64,000 bases of DNA, from positions 1 through 64,000 of the forward strand of contig JAGQWR010000052.1 of NCBI GenBank assembly GCA_020437105.1. Reading direction: 5' to 3'. Shown here piece by piece: positions 25,338-34,227 of this stretch (its first letter is position 1; each line of letters begins with the position of its first letter). The position numbers and the translations under genes are program-made. The notes under the pieces were generated by a model. That model saw only the letters and a program-made list of their open reading frames with translations, had not been told where the DNA came from and ran no database searches. This stretch comes from Saprospiraceae bacterium. GTDB taxonomy: Bacteria > Bacteroidota > Bacteroidia > Chitinophagales > Saprospiraceae.

Positions 25338-26021
25338 TCAGATTAGCTTACTTAGTCCATCCAGATGGCGTATTTCGTATGTTGGCCCCGGATCAAAGGG
25401 GAATTCCCGTTTTTTAGGATTATACCAACAGGTGTCTAATCCGAATTGCTGCCCGCCCAAAATGTCTGAGCCGGGTGTATCGCCAATAAGCAGCATTTCC
25501 TTCTTATCGGGTTGATCCAATGCTTCAAAAGTGATATCAAAAAAGGCTCGCATGGGTTTGGCATAACCAATCTCCTCCGAGATGATTATGGTGCTAAAGA
25601 AATGATCCAGGCCGCTGTGGCGAAAGCGTGGTCGCTGCACACTGCTCAAGCCATTAGTGACAAGTGCTAATCGAAGATTTTGTTTCTGCAGATTTTTCAG
25701 CAGGTCCAGTGCTCCTGCCTCCCAATAAGCTTTTGTGGACAGGGCTTGCAGGTATTTTAGGCCTGCTTTTTCCGGATCTGCCGGTTTATTGATCAGCTGA
25801 AAAAAACGCTCAAAGCGAATGGTTTTCACTTCCTCCGGACTGATTTCCCCTTTTTCAAGTTGCTCCCAGCATTCTTTGTTTATTGTCAGGTAGCGTGGAA
25901 AATGCCAGAATTGCTCTTTCACACCCATATCTTCCAGCATTTCGCTGAAAGCTTCTCGCTCGGAGCGATTAAAGTCCAGCAGCGTATTATCAGCATCAAA
26001 TAAGAAAACAGAATATTTCAT
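25338..26021 (-). CDS. yjjG: YjjG-family HAD noncanonical pyrimidine nucleotidase
   Basis: The 227-residue protein has HAD motif I as FLFDADNTLLDF, motif II as ALVTNGLSSVQ, motif III in the Lys of YAKPMRAFFDITFEAL, and motif IV as LLIGDTPGSDILGG. These and the length fit the YjjG group, which dephosphorylates noncanonical pyrimidine nucleotides such as 5-fluoro-dUMP and dTMP. It begins 9 bases after coaD and is probably co-transcribed with it. Substrate preference is a family inference. Confidence 0.88.
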   Translation of the reverse strand: MKYSVFLFDADNTLLDFNRSEREAFSEMLEDMGVKEQFWHFPRYLTINKECWEQLEKGEISPEEVKTIRFERFFQLINKPADPEKAGLKYLQALSTKAYWEAGALDLLKNLQKQNLRLALVTNGLSSVQRPRFRHSGLDHFFSTIIISEEIGYAKPMRAFFDITFEALDQPDKKEMLLIGDTPGSDILGGQQFGLDTCWYNPKKREFPFDPGPTYEIRHLDGLSKLI

Positions 26022-26030
26022 TATAAATTA

Positions 26031-26489
26031 TTAGCGTACAGATAATCCTTCGGGCAAAAATGGGCTGGCATCTCCCCCACCCTTAATAATTTCCCGAACG
26101 ATGGTTGAGCTGATATGCGAGTAGGCTGGCTGGCTAATCAGAAATAGGGTTTCGATGCCATCTCCTACGATCTGATTGAGTTGGGAGATCGTTTTTTCAT
26201 AATCAAAATCAGAAGCATTTCGCAAGCCACGCAGCAGGTAGCGGGCGCCAATCCTGGTACAAAAATGGGCGGTAAGTCCTTCAAACTGATCAACTACCAC
26301 GCGAGGCTCCCCTTCAAAAACCTTGCGCAACCAATCCAGGCGTTGTTCCAGCGGAAACAACGTTTGTTTTTGGGAATTCACTCCTATTGCAATCACAATT
26401 TGATCAAATAAGGGCAAGGCACGAAGCACAAGGTCCACATGCCCGATGGTTATTGGATCAAACGAGCCCGGGAATACAGCGATCTTCAT
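26031..26489 (-). CDS. coaD: Phosphopantetheine adenylyltransferase
   Basis: The 152-residue enzyme adenylates 4'-phosphopantetheine, the fourth step of coenzyme A synthesis. The ATG at 26489 gives the family N-terminus MKIAVFPGSFDPITIGHVD, with the T/HxGH nucleotidyl-transfer motif, and later ARYLLRGLRNASDFDYE. The frame continues upstream to 26660 through the high-GC repeat region, but those 57 codons translate the repeat and are not part of the gene. It is followed by yjjG after 9 bases. Confidence 0.95.
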   Translation of the reverse strand: MKIAVFPGSFDPITIGHVDLVLRALPLFDQIVIAIGVNSQKQTLFPLEQRLDWLRKVFEGEPRVVVDQFEGLTAHFCTRIGARYLLRGLRNASDFDYEKTISQLNQIVGDGIETLFLISQPAYSHISSTIVREIIKGGGDASPFLPEGLSVR

Positions 26490-26545
26490 AAAATAGCATT
26501 TAGGATAAAACCAAGGTCGTAAAATTCTATGGCAAAACAAACTGG

Positions 26546-26704
26546 AGTTAGTTTGAGTTTGAGTGGGAGTTTGAGTGTGAGTTTCCTCGCAGAGCCGCAG
26601 AGAATCTCCACGAGCAGCGCAGCTGATCATTCCACGCGAAGCCGAAGGCGAGCACTCCACCCGACGCGCAGCGGAGGATCAACGAGGTAGTTTGAGTTTG
26701 CCCC
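26546..26704. repeat. Composite repeat: TGAGTT words plus three 25-bp GC-rich units
   Basis: The interval upstream of coaD starts and ends with GTTTGAGTTTGAG words, the complement of the AAACTC hexamer seen at 46-81 and 35441-35486. Between them lie GC-rich bases with three degenerate units of 24-25 bp, each starting TCCAC (26607, 26631, 26656). Bases 26569-26593 are the reverse complement of window bases 1-25 with one mismatch. No gene is supported, although a long frame crosses it. Confidence 0.75.
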
Positions 26705-26782
26705 TGCTGTTAAGTAACTTTCCGGGATTACACTTATATTTTTTCTTGCTGGGAAAATTTTGGATGAGTAAAATAATATGTC

Positions 26783-26817
26783 AAAAAAAATGGCCAACTC
26801 ATTTCTGAGTCGGCCAT
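26783..26817 (-). terminator. Intrinsic terminator after glnII
   Basis: A 12-bp stem with one mismatch (26790-26801 with 26806-26817, core TGGCC..GGCCA, loop TTTC) is followed on the minus strand by a run of eight T. It lies 23 bases past the stop of the glutamine synthetase gene. Confidence 0.85.
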
Positions 26818-26839
26818 TGTCAAGCTTGATAAAAGCGTT

Positions 26840-27889
26840 CTAGCTCTTTTTAGACTTACTTTTCTTTGTTACGCCGTTTTCTTTGCCAACGATCTCGCTG
26901 CGGAGTGTTTTCAAGATACGGGAAACTACTTTATACGGGTCAGCGTTAGAAGCCGGGCGACGGTCTTCCAGGTATCCCTTCCATTTGCGAGCGGTCGCAA
27001 CAGGAATACGGATAGAAGCCCCCCGATCACTTACACCAACTGAGAAGTGGTCAATGGATTGCGTTTCATGCATGCCAGTCAGACGCTGGTCATTCTCAGA
27101 ACCATAAACTTCAATATGTTTTGGATGAGCCAGAGCCATTTTTTCAAAGATCTCATCAAAGAGCGCCTTGCCACCTACATTGCGCATTTCTTTATTGGAG
27201 AAGTTACAGTGCATACCGGAACCATTCCAATCCCCTTTAATAGGTTTTGGGTGAAACTCAACCTCTACACCATACTTTTCAGTAACCCGGTGTAAGAGGT
27301 AGCGGGTTAGCCAAAGATCATCAGCAGCCCGTTTTGCACCTTTACCGAAACACTGATATTCCCACTGCCCGAGGAGAACCTCTGCATTGATCCCGGTTAA
27401 CTCGATTCCGGCATCCAAACAAACATCAAAGTGTTCTTCTACAATTTCCCGACCAGCACAGTTTTTCACTCCTACAGAACAGTAGTATGGCCCTTGTGGA
27501 CGCGGATATCCCTGTTCCGGGAAACCGAGTGGCAAACCATTGTTGGTCAAAACATACTCTTGCTCAAACCCGAACCAGAAATCCGAATCATCTTCAAAAG
27601 TCGCACGTGCATTCGTAACGTGTGGGGTGCCATCTGCATTCAGAACCTCACACATGACCAAATAACCATTTTTACGTTGCGGATCAGGTATGACCCGTAC
27701 AGGCTGAAGCAAACAGTCGGATTTACTTCCCTCTGCTTGTTGTGTAGAACTGCCATCATAAGACCAGATAGGCAGTGATTTCAGATCTCCATGGAAAAAA
27801 TCCATTTCCAGCACTTTGGTTTTGCTCCGAAGGTTTGGCTCGGGCTTATAACCATCCAACCAGATGTACTCGAATTTGAACTTGGCCAT
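26840..27889 (-). CDS. glnII: Glutamine synthetase type II (eukaryote-like GSII)
   Basis: The 349-residue enzyme makes glutamine from glutamate, ammonia and ATP. It has the GSII opening FKFEYIWLDGY, the beta-grasp segment LPIWSYDGSSTQQAEGSKSDCLL, the metal site FGFEQEYVL, the ammonium/glutamate region NGSGMHCNFSNKEMR, and NDQRLTGMHETQSIDHFSVGVSDRGASIRIP. Length and motifs separate it from the larger GSI and GSIII types. The C-terminus is a short Lys/Ser-rich tail. A promoter box 180 bases upstream and a hairpin in the leader suggest regulation at the RNA level. No GlnB-type gene is adjacent. Confidence 0.95.
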   Translation of the reverse strand: MAKFKFEYIWLDGYKPEPNLRSKTKVLEMDFFHGDLKSLPIWSYDGSSTQQAEGSKSDCLLQPVRVIPDPQRKNGYLVMCEVLNADGTPHVTNARATFEDDSDFWFGFEQEYVLTNNGLPLGFPEQGYPRPQGPYYCSVGVKNCAGREIVEEHFDVCLDAGIELTGINAEVLLGQWEYQCFGKGAKRAADDLWLTRYLLHRVTEKYGVEVEFHPKPIKGDWNGSGMHCNFSNKEMRNVGGKALFDEIFEKMALAHPKHIEVYGSENDQRLTGMHETQSIDHFSVGVSDRGASIRIPVATARKWKGYLEDRRPASNADPYKVVSRILKTLRSEIVGKENGVTKKSKSKKS

Positions 27890-27951
27890 TTTTTCAAATG
27901 CTTTTTAATGATTAATGTGTTGATGCCTAGCAGGGCTATAAAGATCAAAAT

Positions 27952-27993
27952 GAAAAGCGGTCGAGTGTCTAATAACCGTCTCGACCGCTTTTC
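27952..27993 (-). promoter_or_regulatory. Terminator-like hairpin in the glnII leader
   Basis: A perfect 14-bp stem (GAAAAGCGGTCGAG at 27952-27965 and its complement at 27980-27993) with a 14-base loop lies between the TATCTTTG box at 28068-28075 and the glnII ATG. On the minus strand the stem ends in CTTTTC followed by ATTTTGAT, resembling an intrinsic terminator. It may attenuate glnII or end a separate small RNA of about 100 bases. Confidence 0.6.
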
Positions 27994-28067
27994 AGGAATA
28001 TCTCTTAACGGATATCCAAAAAGGATAAAATATCTTCCGTTTAAATGCCATTGTTGCTATTCAGGTA

Positions 28068-28075
28068 CAAAGATA
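28068..28075 (-). promoter_or_regulatory. TATCTTTG promoter box upstream of glnII
   Basis: The minus strand reads TATCTTTG exactly. It lies 179 bases from the glnII start codon, giving a leader of about 170 bases that contains the perfect hairpin at 27952-27993. Confidence 0.5.
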
Positions 28076-28345
28076 AGGCAAAATAATTGCGCATAAAAGG
28101 TTATTGTAAATATTACATTAAGTAAAATATGAGAACCACTACCCTATTCCGAATATTATTAAGTTTGTGGCCCTTGCTTACGTTAACATTTGGAATATTC
28201 TTTGGCAGACATCCTTTTATTTGGAAAGTAGTTTTCCACATCTGTTGAAAACTTTTTTTATTGACGCGCCCATTATATTTAAAAAAAGGCATTTGGGCAG
28301 CTCAACAGGAAAGAGTAGTTTAGCATCATTCAAACAACAGCGCGG
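28076..28345. other. Gene-free interval between glnII promoter and HhH protein gene
   Basis: The remaining part of the 456-base gap shows no RNA gene or repeat. A 39-codon frame at 28129-28248 would encode a hydrophobic peptide (MRTTTLFRILLSLWPLLTLT...), but nothing else supports translation. The interval should contain the promoter of the downstream plus-strand gene. Confidence 0.35.
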
Positions 28346-30403
28346 ATGTACCGAGTAGTTACGATTATACTGATCTCCCTTGTTCCAGTCCACTATCTGT
28401 TTGCCCAAATAGACTCCATCCCCACGTCGGACATACTGGTAGAAGACCTCATCCAAATCGGTGTTGAAAGTTCGCAACTCGATCATAATACACTGTTTGA
28501 ACAATTAGAAAACTACCGCAAAAATCCACTGGATCTCAATCAGGCAAACAGAGAAGAACTTGAAGATCTCAAACTTTTAAGTGATATCCAGATAGATCGA
28601 CTTCTACAATACAGGGAAGACAATGGCAACCTGATCTCTATTTATGAATTGCAGGCAGTACCCGGATTTGAACTCGAAACCATTCGGGCAATTTTGCCTT
28701 ATGTAAGGGCCGGCGGTGCCCTCGACGATTTTCACCAGCCTCTTGGCAAAATGCTTATTCAGGGCGACAACAAACTTTTTCTGCGATGGACCACCAATCT
28801 TGAGGCACTGGATGGCCAGACAAACCCAGATCCGGCCAAACAATTCCTGGGAGATGCAAATCGCTATTATGTGCGCTACCGCCATTCTTTCGAAAATCGA
28901 CTTTACTATGGAATCACCGCTGAAAAAGACCCGGGAGAAGCTTTTTTTGGTCCCTCCAACCCCGGTGGTTTTGATTATTATTCTGCCCACTTTTACTTAA
29001 GAAATTACCGCAATTGGTTGCCTGATCTGGCAATAGGGGATTACCGGGTATCCATGGGCCAGGGATTGATCGCCTATTCCGGTTTTGGCTATGGCAAAAG
29101 TGCTGACGCGGTGCGTATTCTACGTCCTTCCAGGCCACTGGGCCCCTATTCCTCTGTGAATGAATTTGATTTTTTCAGAGGGGCTGCATTGCGTTTACGT
29201 CCAATATCAAATTTGGAAATAACCCTTTTTGCTTCGCTAAACAACCAGGACGCCCGAGTGGATGACACCACTTTTCAAAATGATATTGTTTCCTCACTTT
29301 TAATTACCGGTTTTCACCGAACAGAGGCAGAGGCCTCCCTTAAGGGGAATGTCATAGAATTTGCCAAGGGGGGGTCGGTAAAATGGAAAGGAAAGCGGTT
29401 TCATGTGGCTTATAATTTGATCCACTCAAGTCTGAGTGCGCCGCTACAACGTTCCACCCAGTTATACAATCAATTTTACTTTCAGGGGTCCAGTCTCCTG
29501 AATACCAGTGTTGATTACGACTGGCGTTGGAAGGGAATCCACGTTTTCGGAGAAACCGCGCTTGACGGCAATGGTGGACTGGCCACAAGCAATGGACTCC
29601 TGGTTGCCGTAAGCAGAGAATTGGATCTCGCCCTACTCTATCGAAACTTTTCGGCCGAGTTTCAGACCCTTCACGGGAATGCCTTTGCGGAATCCCGGGA
29701 AACACGGAATGAAAATGGCATTTACACGGGCATGACCTGGCGGCCAGCCAAGGGTTGGATTCTAAATGGGTATTATGATCTGTATCGACATCCCTGGCTA
29801 CGTTATCTGATTGATGCTCCCTCCCGGGGCAGCGACTGGCTCATTCGACTGGAACGATTTAAGAAGCGAACCTGGCGGATTTATCTGCAGTTTAGAGGAG
29901 AGAAAAAAGAATTTAACGTATCCAATAATGAAGGAAAAACAGATGTCATCAGCGAAGGCATCACCTTTTCAAGCAGGCTTCATTTTGAATACAAAGTATC
30001 CCCTTCGCTGGAGTTCCGTTCCAGAATTGGATGGAATACCTATACTCCGGCTCAGGGCGATCAAACACAGGGTTGGATGATGTACCAGGATGTGATATTT
30101 AAGCCTAAATCCTTTCCCTTATCTTTCACCGCAAGGTATGCCTTGTTTGAAACAGATGACTACAACACCCGTTTCTACAATTTTGAAAATGATTTGCTGT
30201 ATGTCTTTTCGATTCCGGCGTACTATGATCGGGGAAGTCGGATGTACCTCAATATGCGCTACCATGCCACATCCGATTTAACGCTGGAGTTCCGAATCGC
30301 CAGACTCTTTCTTCCTACACGCACAGAATTAGGCAGTGGGCCTTATCTGGTAGAAGGACCCAAAAGAACAGAGATAAAAGCCCAGGCTTCCTTTAGTTTT
30401 TAA
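28346..30403 (+). CDS. Helix-hairpin-helix domain protein with outer-membrane barrel-like C-terminus
   Basis: The 685-residue protein has a signal peptide (ending LFAQ). Residues about 45-125 contain ComEA-like helix-hairpin-helix repeats (NPLDLNQANREELEDLKLLSDIQIDRLLQYREDNG, then ISIYELQAVPGFELETIRAILPYV). The remaining 550 residues are dominated by alternating aromatic strands typical of an outer-membrane beta-barrel (for example FHVAYNLIHSSLSAPLQRS, LTLEFRIARLFLPTRTELG), ending in an aromatic residue, SFSF. This architecture is common in Bacteroidota and its role is unknown; DNA binding at the surface or uptake is a guess from the HhH unit. It overlaps the next gene's end by 4 bases. Confidence 0.85.
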   Translation: MYRVVTIILISLVPVHYLFAQIDSIPTSDILVEDLIQIGVESSQLDHNTLFEQLENYRKNPLDLNQANREELEDLKLLSDIQIDRLLQYREDNGNLISIYELQAVPGFELETIRAILPYVRAGGALDDFHQPLGKMLIQGDNKLFLRWTTNLEALDGQTNPDPAKQFLGDANRYYVRYRHSFENRLYYGITAEKDPGEAFFGPSNPGGFDYYSAHFYLRNYRNWLPDLAIGDYRVSMGQGLIAYSGFGYGKSADAVRILRPSRPLGPYSSVNEFDFFRGAALRLRPISNLEITLFASLNNQDARVDDTTFQNDIVSSLLITGFHRTEAEASLKGNVIEFAKGGSVKWKGKRFHVAYNLIHSSLSAPLQRSTQLYNQFYFQGSSLLNTSVDYDWRWKGIHVFGETALDGNGGLATSNGLLVAVSRELDLALLYRNFSAEFQTLHGNAFAESRETRNENGIYTGMTWRPAKGWILNGYYDLYRHPWLRYLIDAPSRGSDWLIRLERFKKRTWRIYLQFRGEKKEFNVSNNEGKTDVISEGITFSSRLHFEYKVSPSLEFRSRIGWNTYTPAQGDQTQGWMMYQDVIFKPKSFPLSFTARYALFETDDYNTRFYNFENDLLYVFSIPAYYDRGSRMYLNMRYHATSDLTLEFRIARLFLPTRTELGSGPYLVEGPKRTEIKAQASFSF

Positions 30404-31680
30404 TACAGCAAATAGCGCTTTCGAATAGCTTTAAAATTGTCCAGATCTGCTTGCCAGCTGCTTCGGATTTCGGCTTCACCTGCTCCGCGCCGGATTTGGA
30501 GTCGCAACTGATCCGTTCCTGCCAGCAGGTCAAAAAACCCGGTGGACAAAAAGAACGCATCCGCGGAAGCGTAAAAGGTATAAGCGTTTAACAAATAAGA
30601 GAGATTGAGTTGCTGCTGTGCAAACAAATCGGGCAGTGCCAGGTCAGACAAATCTGTTCCGACACATTCTTTGCCCTGATGTTTTGGGTAACGAGCACCT
30701 GGATTCGGCAAAGGTATATAGTGAAAAGTGCCTTGTAACAAAGCCGGTGCACCATAACACTGAAAGGGAATGCCTGTACCACGGCCTGCATTGATCTCCG
30801 TGCCTTCAAAAAAACAAAGGGAAGGATATAGATAAATAGCCCGCTGATTTGGCAGATTCGGAGAGGGTCTGACGGGAAGCTCGTATGGTCGGTCATGGTT
30901 GTACCAGGCCAACGGAATGACTTCCAATTTACATTGAATCCCCCTTTTTAACCAGCCTTCTCCATTAATCATTTGAGCATACTCTCCGATCGTCATGCCA
31001 TACACCACTGGTACAGGATGCATGCCAACGAAGGAGGAGAAACCAGGCTTCAGAACCGGACCATCAATATAGTGTGCATTTGGATTTGGTCGGTCCAGCA
31101 ACAGTAAGGGGATATTATTTTCGGCGCAAGCCTCCATAACATAATGCAAAGTACTCAGGTAAGTAAAAAACCGGGCGCCCACATCCTGTATATCAAAAAT
31201 AACCATGTCCAGATTTTGGAGATCAGCCGGACTTGGCTTTTTGGTTTTACCATAAAGGGAAATAACAGGTAGTCCCGTTTGGGAATCGACCCCATCTGCA
31301 ACAGTGGCACCGGCGTCTTCATCGCCCCTAAACCCATGTTCCGGTGCAAACAGCACCCGAATATCCATACCCAGTCGCAGCAGACTATCAACCAGATGCG
31401 TCTGGTCAATCAGGGAGGATTGATTGACCACCAGCCCTAATCTTTTCCCATGAATTTGAGCTTGATAGTGCTCAAGTTGCGCTGCTCCTACCCGGATTGG
31501 GGGCAAAGCAGGCATTTCCCAACTTGTGTCTATCATTTTGGTGTGAAACGGGAAGATTACCAACTCAGGTATTTGTGCCGGATCTGGGGGTGTAATTCCC
31601 TTTGTTGGCACCTTGCACAGTCCAAAAAGAAACAACAAAGACAGTAAAAAACCAACAAAAAAGTGTATTTTCACAACCAA
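30400..31680 (-). CDS. namZ: DUF1343 protein, NamZ-like exo-beta-N-acetylmuramidase (GH171)
   Basis: The 426-residue protein has an N-terminal signal or anchor (HFFVGFLLSLLFLFGLC). The DUF1343 core is clear: RLGLVVNQSSLIDQTHLVDSLL, LFAPEHGFRGDEDAGATV, SLYGKTKKPS, IFDIQDVGARFFTYLSTLHYVMEA and LLLDRPNPN. Members of the family include NamZ, an exo-muramidase that removes non-reducing terminal MurNAc from peptidoglycan fragments (GH171). Its likely task is recycling of cell-wall fragments in the periplasm. It is convergent with the HhH protein gene. The symbol is given by family similarity only. Confidence 0.85.
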   Translation of the reverse strand: MVVKIHFFVGFLLSLLFLFGLCKVPTKGITPPDPAQIPELVIFPFHTKMIDTSWEMPALPPIRVGAAQLEHYQAQIHGKRLGLVVNQSSLIDQTHLVDSLLRLGMDIRVLFAPEHGFRGDEDAGATVADGVDSQTGLPVISLYGKTKKPSPADLQNLDMVIFDIQDVGARFFTYLSTLHYVMEACAENNIPLLLLDRPNPNAHYIDGPVLKPGFSSFVGMHPVPVVYGMTIGEYAQMINGEGWLKRGIQCKLEVIPLAWYNHDRPYELPVRPSPNLPNQRAIYLYPSLCFFEGTEINAGRGTGIPFQCYGAPALLQGTFHYIPLPNPGARYPKHQGKECVGTDLSDLALPDLFAQQQLNLSYLLNAYTFYASADAFFLSTGFFDLLAGTDQLRLQIRRGAGEAEIRSSWQADLDNFKAIRKRYLLY

Positions 31681-31763
31681 AATGTTTTAAGTTTTATCTT
31701 GCGGTTGTTTAAAACTACAAGCTCGTATGCAACTGTACAAGTCAATTAATCAATTTAGAAATC

Positions 31764-33155
31764 TTGGATAAAATATATTCCATAATTGATTTAGAAACTA
31801 CCGGAGGAAGAGCCGATCGGGACCGTGTCACCGAAATTGCGATCATTATTCACGATGGTCATAAGATCCTGGATCGATTTGAAAGTCTCATAAACCCGGA
31901 GCGGCCTATCCCCTACGGCATCACTGAATTAACCGGAATTACGCAGGAAATGGTTCAGGATGCTCCAAAATTCTTTGAAGTGGCCAAAAAGGTGGTCGAA
32001 TTAACCGAAAATACCATTTTCGTAGCACACAATGTACGCTTTGATTACAGTTTTCTTCGGGAAGAATTTAGTCGCTTAGGGTTCACCTATAGCAGAAAAA
32101 CGCTTTGTACTGTTCGCTTGAGTCGGCAGGTTTTTCCGGGACTCCCCTCTTATAGCCTGGGGAATTTGATTCGCCACTTTAATATTGAAGTTAAGGACAG
32201 GCACAGAGCCATGGCAGATACGCAGGCCACAGCCGAGCTCTTTGAGAAAATACTTGCCCAACAGGATTCCGATATTGGCATTTCGGATATGATCAACCTC
32301 GGAGTGCGCGAATCACTTTTACCAAAAAACATCAGCCTGGAACGCATACATGCGCTGCCAGAAGCATGTGGCGTTTATTATTTTCACAATATTTCCGGGG
32401 ATGTGGTATATGTCGGCAAAAGCCGGAATATCAAAAAACGGGTGGCTTCCCATTTCTCGAAAAAGACGCCTAAAGGGCGGCTGCTTCAGCAACATGTAGA
32501 AGATATCAGCTATGAAATTACCGGCAGTGAACTGGTGGCACTATTATATGAATCCGACGAAATTAAACGTTTAGCGCCTTCGATAAACCGAGCCCAGCGG
32601 GTTCGCCGCTTTCCCTTTGTTATTTACAGCTTTGAGGACGAAGAAGGCAGGATACACCTGGATTACAGCCGAAATAATAAACTGATCCGAGAGAAATACA
32701 ATATCCTTTCCGAGTACCCCAAACAAGCTCGCGCTGCCGGACATATTAAATCTGTCTTACTGAAATATGGTCTTTGCCCCAAAATGTGTGGGATTGAAAA
32801 AGGAAGCGGTCCTTGTTTTTCTTATCACTTAAAACAATGCCAGGGAGTTTGTGTAGGACATGAATCGGTAGCTGATTACAATGTCCGCGTGCTGGAAGCC
32901 ATGGAGCGGATTTCCACACAAATGAATGAGAACTTTTTTGTCATGGATCAGGGACGGCAGGCAGAAGAAGCTGCGATCGTTCTCATTGAAAAAGGCGCCT
33001 ATCAGGGATTCGGGTATATCGACTCCCAGGAGCAGATTTCAGAGCCGGACCAGTTGCGGGAGTTTATAAAACCTTTCCAAAACAATCCGGAAACGCATCG
33101 AATTATCAGACGCTTCCTGATGGACAACCCCACCGTTAAGTTAATTCATTTTTGA
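31764..33155 (+). CDS. DEDDh exonuclease fused to GIY-YIG (UvrC/Cho-like) nuclease
   Basis: The 463-residue protein starts with TTG at 31764 ([15 protein letters not shown]); no ATG lies closer to the domain. Residues 4-170 form a DnaQ-like exonuclease with D9 and E11 (exo I), [10 protein letters not shown] (exo II) and [10 protein letters not shown] (exo III). A GIY-YIG nuclease follows from about residue 198 ([29 protein letters not shown]). Further on is a Cys cluster, [15 protein letters not shown] and QCQGVC, resembling the UvrC/Cho Fe-S site. A DNA repair role is likely. The end overlaps the convergent pyrF by 15 bases. Confidence 0.9.
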   Translation: MDKIYSIIDLETTGGRADRDRVTEIAIIIHDGHKILDRFESLINPERPIPYGITELTGITQEMVQDAPKFFEVAKKVVELTENTIFVAHNVRFDYSFLREEFSRLGFTYSRKTLCTVRLSRQVFPGLPSYSLGNLIRHFNIEVKDRHRAMADTQATAELFEKILAQQDSDIGISDMINLGVRESLLPKNISLERIHALPEACGVYYFHNISGDVVYVGKSRNIKKRVASHFSKKTPKGRLLQQHVEDISYEITGSELVALLYESDEIKRLAPSINRAQRVRRFPFVIYSFEDEEGRIHLDYSRNNKLIREKYNILSEYPKQARAAGHIKSVLLKYGLCPKMCGIEKGSGPCFSYHLKQCQGVCVGHESVADYNVRVLEAMERISTQMNENFFVMDQGRQAEEAAIVLIEKGAYQGFGYIDSQEQISEPDQLREFIKPFQNNPETHRIIRRFLMDNPTVKLIHF

Positions 33156-33956
33156 AAGCAGCGCAGCCATTTGTTGCTGCAGCCCAAGTGCACTTTCTCT
33201 TGCCTTTTCGGCGAAATCAGGTCCGTTGCCAGCATAAATAATTCCCCGGGAAGAGTTGACCAGCAATCCAACATCTGCATTCATCCCTTGTTTTGCAACA
33301 GCCTCCAAGTCACCACCCTGTGCGCCCACACCAGGTACCAGAAAAAAATGGTTTGGCGCCAGACTTCTAACTTTTCCGATCAGGTCCGGATGGGTGGCGC
33401 CAATTACATACATCAGGCGCTCGGCTCCCTGATAGGTCTGGGAAATTCGTAATACCTGCTCATAGAGCGCTTCTTCCTGTTGATCGGGAGTCATTTGAAA
33501 ATCCAGGCTTCCCTTATTAGAAGTTAGTGCCAGCAGGATCACCCATTTATTCGGAAATTCCAGAAAGGGTTCTACACTGTCCCGGCCCATATAAGGTGCT
33601 ACGGTAATAGCATCCGCCGAAAGGCTCTCAAAAAAAGCTTTGGCATACTGTCTGGAAGTATTTCCGATATCGCCTCGTTTGGCATCTGCAATTTTAAAAT
33701 GGGTATCCGGAATGTAGTCGAGTGTTTTTTGTAAGCTTATCCATCCTTTTGGGCCCAGGGCCTCAAAAAAAGCGGTATTGGGTTTATAAGCTACACACAA
33801 ATCTTTGGTAGCATCAATAATTCTCCGGTTAAACTCAAAAACCGGATCTTCGAATTCCAGAAGGAAGGAAGGGATCAAAGAAAGGTCAGGGTCCAGACCG
33901 ACGCAGAGAAAAGATTGTTTTTCCCGGATCTGGGCAACTAGGGTATCTTTAGTCAT
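33141..33956 (-). CDS. pyrF: Orotidine 5'-phosphate decarboxylase (type 2)
   Basis: The 271-residue enzyme decarboxylates OMP to UMP, the last step of de novo pyrimidine synthesis. The active-site motif is [19 protein letters not shown], with catalytic Asp and Lys. The opening [14 protein letters not shown] and the region [16 protein letters not shown] identify the longer, type 2 (PyrF subfamily 2) form. It is the third gene of a probable mrp/nifU-like/pyrF operon, 5 bases after the nifU-like gene. Its end overlaps the exonuclease/GIY-YIG gene on the other strand. Confidence 0.95.
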   Translation of the reverse strand: MTKDTLVAQIREKQSFLCVGLDPDLSLIPSFLLEFEDPVFEFNRRIIDATKDLCVAYKPNTAFFEALGPKGWISLQKTLDYIPDTHFKIADAKRGDIGNTSRQYAKAFFESLSADAITVAPYMGRDSVEPFLEFPNKWVILLALTSNKGSLDFQMTPDQQEEALYEQVLRISQTYQGAERLMYVIGATHPDLIGKVRSLAPNHFFLVPGVGAQGGDLEAVAKQGMNADVGLLVNSSRGIIYAGNGPDFAEKARESALGLQQQMAALLSKMN

Positions 33957-33961
33957 AAAAA

Positions 33962-34222
33962 TCAGGCAATTACTCCATTAATGGCCTCTACACCAGTGAT
34001 TTGTGGAATTTTACCCCGGATAGTTTGCTCAATACCCGCCTTCATTGTCATGGCAGACATGGAGCAATTAATACAGGTTCCAAGCCACTTTATCATCACT
34101 TTTTTTCCATCAATCACGTCCACTACCTCCACATCTCCTCCATCAACTGCAAGGTGCGGCCGGATGTCGTCTAGTGCCCGGTCAACTTTGCGGATCAATT
34201 CACTTTTGTCCAGATTTATCAT
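33962..34222 (-). CDS. NifU-like C-terminal domain (Fe-S scaffold) protein
   Basis: The 86-residue protein consists only of the NifU C-terminal domain. It has the CxxC motif in [23 protein letters not shown] and the opening [24 protein letters not shown]. Such Nfu-type proteins carry Fe-S clusters to target enzymes in the cytosol. It sits 5 bases after mrp, the usual Fe-S partner, and 5 bases before pyrF. Confidence 0.93.
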   Translation of the reverse strand: MINLDKSELIRKVDRALDDIRPHLAVDGGDVEVVDVIDGKKVMIKWLGTCINCSMSAMTMKAGIEQTIRGKIPQITGVEAINGVIA

Positions 34223-34227
34223 GATAA

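Noticed and set aside
26490-26660. N-terminal extension of coaD
   Set aside because: The 57 codons translate a GC-rich repeat; family similarity starts at ATG 26489.
28129-28248. 39-codon frame for a hydrophobic peptide
   Set aside because: It could be a small membrane protein, but nothing beyond hydrophobicity and an ATG supports it.
31690-31760. Possible half copy of the 161-bp palindrome (TGTACAAGTC)
   Set aside because: Only about ten bases match, which is too short to call.
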